From positions 62,001-126,000 of the forward strand of contig JAFKEE010000019.1 of the NCBI GenBank assembly GCA_017307505.1: a stretch of 64,000 nucleotides of DNA. Reading direction: 5' to 3'. The notes below the pieces were generated by a model, which saw nothing but the letters and a program-made list of their open reading frames with translations, did no database searches and was not told where the DNA came from. Of this stretch, positions 57,087 through 64,000 are shown piece after piece (position 1 is the stretch's first letter; each line of letters opens with the position of its first letter). The DNA is from Acidobacteriota bacterium (GTDB lineage Bacteria; Acidobacteriota; Terriglobia; Bryobacterales; Bryobacteraceae). Position numbers and translations under genes: made by a program.

Positions 57087-58508
57087 ATGAAACGAATTCC
57101 AATTCAGACCGCCGGCGCAGTGATGGAGGCCTGCCTGCTGCTGGCCGGGTGCGCCAATAAGAGGATGCAATACCATGCACCGGCGGCGCCTCAACTGGCC
57201 CAGGCCGGGGCTTGGAATACCACTCCAGCGGGTGGAGCCAAGGCCAGTCCGGCTGACGATAAGACACTGGCGTCGTGGTGGTCCACGCTGGGGGATCCAA
57301 CGCTCACGGCCCTCGAAGAAAGGGCCGTCGAGGGCAACCTGGACCTGCGGCAAGCCGAGATGAAGATCCGGCAGGTGCGGGCTGAGAGGGAGGGCGCCCG
57401 GGCCGACCTGTATCCGACGGTCACTGCCAGCGGATCCGCTACGGGGAGCCGCAGCAGCACGCGGTATGGGGATGGAGCGTTGGGGCAGTCTTACTCGGCC
57501 GGGGTGTCCGCCAGTTGGGAACCGGACTTCTTCAATCGGATTCGCGGCACGGTTGCCGCCTACACCGCGGACGTGGAAGCAGCGCAGGAAGACCTGCGGA
57601 ATGTGCTGGTGAGCCTGACGGCCGAGGTCGCCCTCAACTATGTCGAGGTGCGGTCCTATCAGTCACAACTGGCGATCACACGGGCCAACCTGGCGGCGCA
57701 GGAGGAGACGTACCGGCTGACGGTTGCTAAGCACGAGAGCGGGCTGGCTACCGAGTTGGACGTGCAGCAGGCGGCGCTCTCGGTCGAGTCGACCCGGGCC
57801 AGCATCCCGACCCTGGAAACGGGGCTGCAGAAGGCGTCGAATGCGATTTCGGTATTGGTGGGCGAGCGGCCGGGGGCTGTCGATGCGGTGCTGGCGGAGG
57901 TGAAACCGGTGCCGGTGATTCCCGCGGAGGTCGCGGTGGGGCTGCCGGCCGACCTGGTGCGGCGGCGTCCGGACATCCGGAGCGCGGAGCGGCAGGTGGC
58001 TGCGCAATCGGCTCGGGCGGGTGTCGCGGCGGCGAATCTGTACCCGTCGTTCGCGCTGTCGGGCCTGCTTTCGTTCAGTTCGATCGACATCGTGAACCTG
58101 TTCACCCCGGCCACACTGGCGGGGAGCCTGGCGGGATCGGTGCAGCAGACGATCGTGAACCGGCGGCGGCTGCGGGCCCAATTGAACATCCAGGACGTGC
58201 TGCTGGAGCAGTATGAGACGGCGTACGAGGGTACGGTGTTGGGCGCCGTGCAGGACGTGGAAGACGCGCTGAAGGCGTTTGCGAATGAACAGATCCGGCG
58301 GAAATCGCTGGCGGATGCGGCGGTGGCGGCGGAGCGGGCGGCGACGCTTTCGCGCGATCTTTACAGCTCCGGCTTGAAAGATTTTCTGGCCGTGCTGGAT
58401 GCGCAGCGGTCGCTGCTGAGCCTGCAGAACCAGCTGGCGCAGAGCGACGCCACGATTACGGCCAACCTGGTGAGGCTTTATAAGGCCTTGGGCGGCGGGT
58501 GGAGTTGA
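57087..58508 (+). CDS. Outer-membrane efflux lipoprotein, NodT/OprM type
   Basis: A 473-aa TolC-like protein with lipobox (LLLAGC; residues about 12-18) and two outer-membrane efflux repeats, in the RND/MacA-associated NodT subgroup: DLRQAEMKIRQVRAEREGARADLYPTV, LPADLVRRRPDIRSAERQVAAQSARAGVAAANLYPSF and the second repeat ending LLSLQNQLAQSDATITANLVRLYKALGGGW. The ATG at 57087 is favoured by the signal peptide. The gene begins the efflux operon: adaptor, ATPase and permease follow. Confidence 0.93.
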   Translation: MKRIPIQTAGAVMEACLLLAGCANKRMQYHAPAAPQLAQAGAWNTTPAGGAKASPADDKTLASWWSTLGDPTLTALEERAVEGNLDLRQAEMKIRQVRAEREGARADLYPTVTASGSATGSRSSTRYGDGALGQSYSAGVSASWEPDFFNRIRGTVAAYTADVEAAQEDLRNVLVSLTAEVALNYVEVRSYQSQLAITRANLAAQEETYRLTVAKHESGLATELDVQQAALSVESTRASIPTLETGLQKASNAISVLVGERPGAVDAVLAEVKPVPVIPAEVAVGLPADLVRRRPDIRSAERQVAAQSARAGVAAANLYPSFALSGLLSFSSIDIVNLFTPATLAGSLAGSVQQTIVNRRRLRAQLNIQDVLLEQYETAYEGTVLGAVQDVEDALKAFANEQIRRKSLADAAVAAERAATLSRDLYSSGLKDFLAVLDAQRSLLSLQNQLAQSDATITANLVRLYKALGGGWS

Positions 58509-58547
58509 GGCTGGTCTATCCCGGGAAAGGACGAAAGGAGACGGAGT

Positions 58548-59840
58548 ATGTCGACATCAGTGGTGGAAGTGCAGGAAAACCTGGGCGTGGCGCCCGGCCG
58601 GCGGCGCTGGCGGCGGATCGTCTGGTGGCTGGCGATTGTGGCGCTGCTGGGCGCGGGGGTAGCGATGCTGATTGGGCACTACCGGGCCTCGGCCGCTGAG
58701 CCGGCCGTGCAATACCGCACGGAGGCGGCACGCACTGGCGATCTGGTGGTGAATGTGACGGCAACGGGCCAACTGCTGCCGACGCGGACCGTCGATGTCG
58801 GCAGTGAAGTGTCGGGGATTATCGACTCGGTGCTGGTGAACTACAACGACTACGTGAAGGTTGGTCAGGTGCTGGCCAAGATCAACACCGAGAAGCTGGA
58901 GGCGCAGGTGCAGCAGGACCGCGCGTCGCTGGAGACGGCCCGGGCCAAGGTGCAGGACGCGAAGGTGACAGTGGAGGAGACGGAGGCGGAATACAAACGG
59001 ATTGAGGCGGCGCGGGAGCGGTCGAAGGGCCAGTTGCCGTCGCAGCACGACCTGGATACGGCGAAGGCCGCGTATGGCCGGGCAAAGGTGGCGGTGACGA
59101 GCGCGCAGGCGGCGGTGACGCAGGCGGAAGCGACGTTGTCGATCGATCTGACGAATGTGTCGAAAGCGGTGATCAAGTCGCCGGTTGATGGGATCGTGCT
59201 GGCGCGCAATGTGGAGCCGGGCCAGACGATTGCGGCTTCATTCGCGGTGACGACGATGTTCCAGCTGGCGGAAGACCTGAGCCGGATGAAGCTGCAGGTG
59301 AACATCGACGAGGCCGATATCGGGGCGGTGAAAGAGGGCCAGACGGTGACGTTCACAGTGGACGCGTATCCGGGGCAGAGCTTCCCGGGCCGGATTACGC
59401 AGTTGCGCTACCAGTCGACGACGACGAACAACGTGGTGACCTACCTGGCGGTGATTTCGGTGGACAACCACCAACTGCTGCTGCGGCCCGGCATGACGGC
59501 GACGGCGACGATTACGGTGCAGTCGTTGAAAAACGCGCTGCTGGTACCCAATGTGGCGCTGCGGTTTGAGCCGGCGGCGCTGGCGGCGGGTCCGCAGGGC
59601 GACCAGCGGAGCTTCTTCCGCAAGCTGATGCCGGGGCCGCCCCCGATGCCAGGGAAGAAGGTAGAGGCGGAGGATCCGGACGCGGTTTCCGGCCAGAGGG
59701 TATGGGTCCTCAAGGACCGCCAACCGGTGGGTGTGACGGTGCAGACGGGCGTGACCAACGGCAAGGTGACGGAGATCCGCTCCGGCTCGCTGGCGTCCGG
59801 GGTTCCGGTGATTGTGGAAGCGGTGAAGGGGATGAAATGA
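58548..59840 (+). CDS. Efflux adaptor, MacA type (HlyD family)
   Basis: A 430-aa protein with an N-terminal membrane anchor (residues about 23-43: IVWWLAIVALLGAGVAMLI), a lipoyl domain with VGSEVSGIIDSVLVNYNDYVKVGQVLAKI, a long helical hairpin (about 100-195), the second lipoyl half (VIKSPVDGIVLARNVEPGQTI), and beta-barrel domains ending with a MacA-type EIRSGSLASGVPVIVE. A strong ribosome site (AAAGGAG) precedes the ATG. Its stop overlaps the ATPase start by 4 bases. It connects a MacB-type pump to the NodT-type channel upstream. Confidence 0.94.
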   Translation: MSTSVVEVQENLGVAPGRRRWRRIVWWLAIVALLGAGVAMLIGHYRASAAEPAVQYRTEAARTGDLVVNVTATGQLLPTRTVDVGSEVSGIIDSVLVNYNDYVKVGQVLAKINTEKLEAQVQQDRASLETARAKVQDAKVTVEETEAEYKRIEAARERSKGQLPSQHDLDTAKAAYGRAKVAVTSAQAAVTQAEATLSIDLTNVSKAVIKSPVDGIVLARNVEPGQTIAASFAVTTMFQLAEDLSRMKLQVNIDEADIGAVKEGQTVTFTVDAYPGQSFPGRITQLRYQSTTTNNVVTYLAVISVDNHQLLLRPGMTATATITVQSLKNALLVPNVALRFEPAALAAGPQGDQRSFFRKLMPGPPPMPGKKVEAEDPDAVSGQRVWVLKDRQPVGVTVQTGVTNGKVTEIRSGSLASGVPVIVEAVKGMK

Positions 59841-60631
59841 AACCCGAAGAGATGGTGGTTGCGATGAGTCCGGTGGAGCCCGCGCTGATGGAGTTCCGCC
59901 AGGTCGAGAAGATGTACGGCGAGGGCAGCGCGTCGATGCGAGCACTGGCCGGTGTCGATTTCCGGATCGAAGAGGGCGAGTTTGTGGCGATTATGGGGCC
60001 GAGCGGATCGGGCAAGTCGACGTGCATGAACATCCTGGGTTGCCTGGATACGCCGACGGGCGGGGCGTATCTGTTCAAGGGGATCGATGTGGGAAGGCTG
60101 CCCCGGAAACAGCGGGCGCGGCTGCGGCGGTATTACCTGGGGTTTGTGTTCCAGGGGTTCAACCTGCTGGCGCGGACCTCGGCTCTGGAGAATGTCGAAC
60201 TGCCCCTGATTTACCGGGGGACGAAGGCGGCTGAGCGGCGGGACCGGGCGGCGGCCGCGCTGCAGACCGTTGGGCTGCAGGGTTGGGCAGACCATACGCC
60301 GGCGCAGCTTTCGGGGGGTCAGCAGCAGCGGGTGGCGATTGCGCGGGCGATTGTGACGGAGCCGGCGGTGCTGCTGGCGGATGAGCCGACGGGGAACCTG
60401 GATTCGGCGCGGAGTGAAGAGATTATGGAGCTGCTTTGCCAGCTGAATGAGACGCGCGGGATTAGTATCGCCATGGTGACGCATGAGCCGGAGATGGCGG
60501 AGTATGCGAGCCGGACGATTTCGTTCCGGGACGGGCTGGTGGCTTCGGATGTGCGGAAGGCGGAGGGACGGAAGAGAGCCGGCCAGGGGGCCGGCTGCGG
60601 ACCTGGGGGTCCGCCGTCCCAACGAGGATGA
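59837..60631 (+). CDS. ABC transporter ATPase, MacB/LolD type
   Basis: A 264-aa ATPase with Walker A GPSGSGKSTCMNILG, Q-loop FVFQGFNLLARTSALENVELPL, signature LSGGQQQRVAIARAI, Walker B VLLADEPTGNLD and H-loop VTHEPEMAEYA. It powers the permease encoded downstream. The usual domain ends near residue 235; the last 25 or so residues (GRKRAGQGAGCGPGGPPSQRG) are Gly/Pro/Arg-rich and coincide with a twin-hairpin repeat (60577-60614) that has entered the coding sequence. Its ATG overlaps the adaptor stop. Confidence 0.95.
   Translation: MKPEEMVVAMSPVEPALMEFRQVEKMYGEGSASMRALAGVDFRIEEGEFVAIMGPSGSGKSTCMNILGCLDTPTGGAYLFKGIDVGRLPRKQRARLRRYYLGFVFQGFNLLARTSALENVELPLIYRGTKAAERRDRAAAALQTVGLQGWADHTPAQLSGGQQQRVAIARAIVTEPAVLLADEPTGNLDSARSEEIMELLCQLNETRGISIAMVTHEPEMAEYASRTISFRDGLVASDVRKAEGRKRAGQGAGCGPGGPPSQRG
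60577..60614. repeat. Twin-hairpin repeat inside the 3-prime end of the ATPase gene
   Basis: Hairpin A is AGCCGGCC-AGGG-GGCCGGCT (60577-60596) and hairpin B is GCGGACC-TGGG-GGTCCGC (60597-60614). Hairpin B is found again at 60964-60981 with AGGG as loop. Confidence 0.75.
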
Positions 60632-61290
60632 CTATCCGGCTTTCGCTGGCTTTCGCGGCGCGGGGCTGTGTGGATTGCTCGCCGGTTGTGGTTCACCACG
60701 CGGCGGGGACGACTCCGTTGAAGACGCCCGGGCTAGCCCGTCGCTGGCGCTTGGGGACTCAGGGGGTGCGGGATGGCCGGGAGGAGGGACGCGATGGGTC
60801 AGTGGCCCGCTCCTTACCAGTCGCGGTTCGCAGCGGGGGTCGGTCCGGGCTGGGGTGGGAGCTGTCCGGGAGAAAAGACGACGGTTTTGGGGTCCGCTCG
60901 ATTGAACGTCGGGGTCCTGGTGGGCCGCGATTCGGCTCCGCGTGGTCGACCAGGGGGTCGACCGCGGACCAGGGGGTCCGCCTTACTGTATGGGCCGCTG
61001 TCGGGGTGGTTCCTTGGGTTTTGCGGTCTGCCGGGGTATGGGGAGTCGTTGCCTGTCGGGGTTCGCAGTGCGGCGGGGGGAAGCGTCGGCCGCTCCGGGT
61101 CTCGACGGGGTGCGGGCTGGCCCGGAGAGGGGACGCGATGGGTCTGTGGCCCGCTCCTTACCAGTCGCGGTTCGCAGCACGGTGGGGACCACTCCCTTAC
61201 GGTCGTGGTTCGTTGTGGGGCGTGATTTGGTGATGGATGGATTGATGAGGCTGGTTGGCGTTGGAGTTGGTTTGGAAGGTAGGCAATGTC
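60632..61290 (+). repeat. 659-base gene-free G-rich repeat block splitting the MacB-type operon
   Basis: Between the ATPase and its permease there is no convincing gene: open frames exist in several phases but only because the region has few stops, and their products are low-complexity Arg/Gly/Ser. The block holds a direct repeat of 49 bases with one mismatch (60786-60834 and 61130-61178), whose similarity extends about 20 bases further upstream, a twin hairpin at 60944-60981 (GGTCGACC-AGGG-GGTCGACC then GCGGACC-AGGG-GGTCCGC), and a tail (about 61166-61216) related to the repeat at 48.4 kb. Confidence 0.75.
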
Positions 61291-62505
61291 ATGCTTTGGG
61301 ACGCGATTCTGTTGGCTCTTTCGGCGATCCGGCGCAATGTGATGCGCTCGACGCTTACGGTGTTGGGGATCGTTATCGGCGTTGCCGCGGTGATTATTAT
61401 GGTCACGCTGGGCAACGGCGCTACGGCTCGGGTGACCTCGGAGATTTCCAGCCTTGGTGCGAACATGCTGATGGTCATGCCGGGGCAGGAACGGCGCGGC
61501 ATGGGCGGCGGGATGCGGGAAGAAGCGAAGCTGTTTGAGGCCAGTGACGTCGAGGCGCTTCGCGATGAGGTGCCGGGCGTCAGCGCCGTGGCTCCTACCG
61601 CTTCGAAGTCCATGCAGGTGATCTATGGGAATACCAACTGGTCGACCACGGTGAACGGGGTCGACAACGCGTATCTCCAGGTGCGGAACTGGACGCTGGC
61701 CAGCGGACGCGCTTTCTCGGAGGCGGAGCTGAGCGCGGGCGGCGCGGCGTGCATCCTGGGCGCTACGGTGCGGAAACAGCTGTTTGGGACGCAGGATCCG
61801 ATTGGGGTGAATGTGCGGCTGCAGGCGATCTCCTGCCAGGTGGTGGCCGTGCTGGAGTCGAAGGGGCAGGCGGGCATGGGGATGGACCAGGACGATCTGG
61901 TGTTGACGCCGCTGCGGACGTTCCAGCGAAGGATCTCGGGCAATCGCTACATCAGCAGCCTGCTGGTGGGTATGCGGGCAGGCTCCATTTCCTCGGCGGT
62001 CGTGGCGGATGTGCAGAAACTGTTACGGCAGCGGCGCAAGATTCAGCCGCAGCAGGAAGACGACTTCATGGTGCGCGATCCGCAGGAGCTGATCAGCACA
62101 CTGACGGGCACCACACAGCTCCTGACGATGCTGCTGGGGGCGGTCGCCGCGGTGAGCCTGCTGGTGGGCGGCATCGGGATTATGAACATCATGCTGGTCT
62201 CGGTGACGGAGCGGACGAGGGAGATTGGGGTGAGGCTGGCGATTGGGGCGTTTGAGCACGATGTGATGACGCAGTTCCTGGTGGAGGCGGTGGTGCTGTC
62301 TTCGCTGGGCGGGGCGATGGGCCTGACGTTGGGGCTGCTGGTCTCAGTGGCGGGCGCGAAGGCTCTGGAGGTGCCGTTCCAGCCGGATATGCGGATTGCC
62401 ACGATCGCCTTTCTCTTCTCGGCGATGGTGGGCGTGTTGTTTGGATTTGTGCCGGCGCGCAAGGCTGCGCAGCTGGATCCGATCGAAGCGCTGCGGCACG
62501 AGTGA
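61291..62505 (+). CDS. ABC transporter permease, MacB/FtsX type
   Basis: A 404-aa permease: N-terminal membrane helix after MLWDAILLALSAIRRNVMRSTLTVLGIVIGVAAVIIM, a periplasmic MacB core (residues about 45-270), and a C-terminal FtsX block with three membrane segments (from residue 285), including MNIMLVSVTERTREIGVRLAIGA and the ending PARKAAQLDPIEALRHE. It should form the pump with the upstream ATPase and adaptor. The ATG at 61291 gives the normal N terminus; a frame from 61255 adds 12 residues. A repeat block has been placed between it and the ATPase gene. Confidence 0.94.
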   Translation: MLWDAILLALSAIRRNVMRSTLTVLGIVIGVAAVIIMVTLGNGATARVTSEISSLGANMLMVMPGQERRGMGGGMREEAKLFEASDVEALRDEVPGVSAVAPTASKSMQVIYGNTNWSTTVNGVDNAYLQVRNWTLASGRAFSEAELSAGGAACILGATVRKQLFGTQDPIGVNVRLQAISCQVVAVLESKGQAGMGMDQDDLVLTPLRTFQRRISGNRYISSLLVGMRAGSISSAVVADVQKLLRQRRKIQPQQEDDFMVRDPQELISTLTGTTQLLTMLLGAVAAVSLLVGGIGIMNIMLVSVTERTREIGVRLAIGAFEHDVMTQFLVEAVVLSSLGGAMGLTLGLLVSVAGAKALEVPFQPDMRIATIAFLFSAMVGVLFGFVPARKAAQLDPIEALRHE

Positions 62506-62509
62506 GGGA

Positions 62510-62869
62510 TCAGCGACTGGGGCCGCGCCAGGCTGCGCCGACATGGTCAGTGAGCGGACGGCGTGGGGCCTTGCGGCGGTGGGCGGCCTCAGCGCGAGCG
62601 GCGGCGCATTCGGCGTAGCGGCTCATGTCGGCTTCGGCATAGGTGAAGGCGTGGTTGGTGGTGGTTTCGTAGCCCTGTTCCAGAACCGAACGGCATAACA
62701 GCGGCAGTTCCTGGAGGCGGATGCCGTACTGGCGGGACATGGCCAGGTTGGTTGTGACGCTATAGGGGGTACGACTGCGGTCAGCGGCTACGCCTTCGAA
62801 CTGGAAGACACGCGCGCCGAGCGTCTCTTTAAACCCGGTCAACACAAACTGCATTTTCGGTTTATCCAA
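62510..62869 (-). CDS. Small protein of unknown function, third gene of a small-gene operon
   Basis: The 119-aa protein begins MQFVLTGFKETLGARVFQFEGVAAD (from ATG 62854) or with five more residues from the TTG at 62869, which has GGAG 7 bases upstream. It has no signal peptide, membrane helix or known motif; the end is Ala- and Arg-rich (YAECAAARAEAAHRRKAPRRP). The first half looks like an alpha/beta domain. It is 26 bases after the GIY-YIG-like gene and ends 4 bases from the convergent permease gene. Function not recognised. Confidence 0.68.
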   Translation of the reverse strand: MDKPKMQFVLTGFKETLGARVFQFEGVAADRSRTPYSVTTNLAMSRQYGIRLQELPLLCRSVLEQGYETTTNHAFTYAEADMSRYAECAAARAEAAHRRKAPRRPLTDHVGAAWRGPSR

Positions 62870-62895
62870 TGAAATGCTCCTTTCCCTTTCGACGA

Positions 62896-63198
62896 TTATT
62901 TCTGCGGCGATGGCGGATGCGGCTGGGCCGGTTTGTACTCGAGGATCAGGCTGGCCAGGCGAACCACCTGACGGGCCCGATCGCAGACCTCAAAGACAAA
63001 ACCGGTGGGCCGTTGGATGGAGTTGGCGGACCCGGAGAGTGCCACTCGTTCCAATAGCGCTTGCTGGATGTTATCCGCGTCACCGATATACAGCCATTCC
63101 GTGGCGTTCGATAGTCCGTAGACGCCAGGCAGCGGGGGAGCATGCTCCCGGATGGAACCTGCTGTGAACGACCGGGGAAAAGGTCTTTCAAACGGCAT
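62896..63198 (-). CDS. Small GIY-YIG-like protein, probably not catalytic
   Basis: A 100-aa protein whose middle reads LPGVYGLSNATEWLYIGDADNIQQALLERV: a GVY...YIG pair spaced as in GIY-YIG nucleases, followed by the helix position where the catalytic Arg should be; here Gln/Ala stand there and no conserved Glu follows clearly. It may be a binding protein with a nuclease-like fold. AGGGA precedes the ATG at 63198 by 6 bases. It lies 9 bases after the 71-aa gene. The GIY-YIG link rests on one motif pair. Confidence 0.62.
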   Translation of the reverse strand: MPFERPFPRSFTAGSIREHAPPLPGVYGLSNATEWLYIGDADNIQQALLERVALSGSANSIQRPTGFVFEVCDRARQVVRLASLILEYKPAQPHPPSPQK

Positions 63199-63207
63199 GA
63201 GGCATCC

Positions 63208-63423
63208 CTATTTCTTCCCCGGCGCAGCGCCCCGTACCTTGTCCTGTTCGAGCACCGCCTTGAGGCGCGTCACGAGGGACTTGCCCAAGGTGATGTCTTC
63301 GGATTTGGATATGTATCCCGGCATTTTTGGATCGATGAACTCGCGACGGAACAGTTGATCGGAAGCGAGGGAGACCAAAAGCTCAATCTCGTGGGTGCTG
63401 AGCTTCACCGTTTTCTGCATCAT
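63208..63423 (-). CDS. Small protein of unknown function, first gene of a small-gene operon
   Basis: A 71-aa protein (MMQKTVKLSTHEIELLVSLASDQLF...; ending RLKAVLEQDKVRGAAPGKK) with a helical, charged body and no signal peptide. The stretch REFIDPKMPGYISKSEDI is unassigned. No ribosome site is clear in front of it. It is divergent from an XRE regulator gene across 293 bases; I do not recognise a family. Confidence 0.62.
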   Translation of the reverse strand: MMQKTVKLSTHEIELLVSLASDQLFRREFIDPKMPGYISKSEDITLGKSLVTRLKAVLEQDKVRGAAPGKK

Positions 63424-63609
63424 GCGCCGCCTGCGTGGCGTCCCGCAGGGGTTCCTACCGGGAGGACTGATAACGGCCGGGCGACTTGAGGACAGGGATG
63501 GTCCTTTGACATGGCAACCTCCTCCGGTTGTAGGGTTGGGGCTAAGAGGACAGGACAGGCAGCGTGACTTAGTTCAGGCGGCCGGTGACTGAACGGAGGT
63601 GTCCAGACA

Positions 63610-63695
63610 TTAACCATTGTTAGTTAACTGAAGTTGCAAGTCAAGGCACGAAGTGACACAATTGGGAGCCGCTGATTTACTTACCGAAGTTAAGT
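63610..63695. promoter_or_regulatory. Candidate XRE operator/promoter region
   Basis: Two inverted repeats, TTAAC-(8)-GTTAA (63610-63627) and ACTTA-CCGAAGT-TAAGT (63679-63695), flank a weak promoter-like pair TTGCAA (63634-63639) and CACAAT (63657-63662) with a 17-base spacer. This AT-rich island differs from the surrounding GC-rich sequence. The rest of 63424-63609 shows no gene. Confidence 0.33.
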
Positions 63696-63716
63696 TACAT
63701 TCGGGCCGGAGCACAC

Positions 63717-64000
63717 GTGGACGTCTCGCTACTGATCAGGCAGCGCCTGAGCGAAGTTGGCCTGGACCAGAAGGATCTGGCTGCCGCCGCGCAGGTGACG
63801 GAATCTTACATCTCCCAGCTATTGGGCCGGAAGAAGGCGCCGCCGGCGCCGGGGCGTACGGACATCTACGAAAAGCTCGAGCGGGTGTTGCGTGTGCCGG
63901 TTGGCGAGCTGTCGAGACTGGCGGATGTGCAGCGCCGGGCGGAGATCAAAAAGAAGGCGGCGGAACCGCCTACGCCTCTCTTCAAGGACTGCCGCGATCT
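63717..64000 (+). CDS. XRE-family helix-turn-helix regulator, N-terminal part
   Basis: A GTG at 63717 with GGAG 5 bases upstream opens a frame that runs off the window end (94 codons visible). The product starts VDVSLLIRQRLSEVGLDQKDLA, with the helix-turn-helix of the Cro/CI type: DLAAAAQVTESYISQLLGRKK. The following IYEKLERVLRVPVGELSRLADVQRR is a usual XRE flank. The remainder is unknown. It should repress or activate the divergent small genes, itself, or both. Confidence 0.82.
   Translation, partial: MDVSLLIRQRLSEVGLDQKDLAAAAQVTESYISQLLGRKKAPPAPGRTDIYEKLERVLRVPVGELSRLADVQRRAEIKKKAAEPPTPLFKDCRD

Noticed and set aside
60628-61233. A 201-codon frame whose ATG overlaps the ATPase stop codon (ATGA)
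   Set aside because: The overlap looks like coupling, but two other frames are also open over much of the same stretch, the product is low-complexity Arg/Gly/Ser, and the DNA is made of repeats.

Overview
The window is a chromosomal stretch of a GC-rich Gram-negative bacterium, most likely an acidobacterium of the Solibacter/Bryobacter type. The pointers are an orphan MacB/FtsX permease of the acidobacterial style at the left edge, a secreted tricorn-like S41 protease beside Tat-exported Gfo/Idh/MocA and sugar-isomerase proteins, a DUF6807 (PmoA-like) protein, outer-membrane efflux systems and many small hairpin repeats. This placement is inference from gene content; no rRNA is present. I found no tRNA, CRISPR array, transposase or prophage structural gene.

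Layout. 1-6.7 kb: end of an ABC permease, then a tolC/adaptor/RND heavy-metal-type efflux operon on the minus strand. 7-11.4 kb: rpsT (S20), two MFS transporters, an FmdB zinc ribbon and a secreted propeller protein. 11.4-15.4 kb: a secreted FG-GAP propeller translationally coupled to a CpxRA-like two-component system. 15.7-21.1 kb: RhlE helicase, glycogen synthase, thioredoxin, a PLP decarboxylase and a DinB protein. 21.2-28.3 kb: a minus-strand operon of S41 protease, oxidoreductase, isomerase and ilvD. 28.3-35 kb: a plus-strand run with GDPD, esterase, HyuA-like ATPase, DUF6807, TrmJ-type methyltransferase, a 72-aa protein and MscS. 35-40.3 kb: a repetitive LEA-like protein, then the conserved rpmH-rnpA-yidD-yidC-jag-mnmE operon behind a clear sigma70 promoter. 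40.3-43.9 kb: DinG-type helicase, PuuD-type amidotransferase and LysM amidase. 44-48.3 kb: ECF sigma, anti-sigma and two HEAT-repeat exported proteins. 48.5-54.4 kb: MarR-GNAT regulator with a two-site operator, divergent from a sulfite/nitrite reductase, a partner protein, cysteine synthase and an LDH2-family dehydrogenase. 54.6-56.9 kb: a second ECF sigma operon. 57-62.5 kb: a NodT/MacA/MacB-type efflux system, split by a 659-bp gene-free block of repeats. 62.5-64 kb: three small unknown genes divergent from an XRE regulator cut by the window end.

The main large-scale signal is a reversal of strand composition. To the left of about 49-50 kb the plus strand is C-rich whichever strand carries the gene; to the right of about 53 kb it is G-rich, again independent of gene strand. 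That is how a replication-origin-side switch looks, but no dnaA gene or DnaA-box cluster is visible, and the rpmH operon would point toward such an origin, so an inversion boundary is also possible. Other leads are the repeat-invaded MacB operon, the paired MarR operator and the small-gene/XRE locus at the right end.
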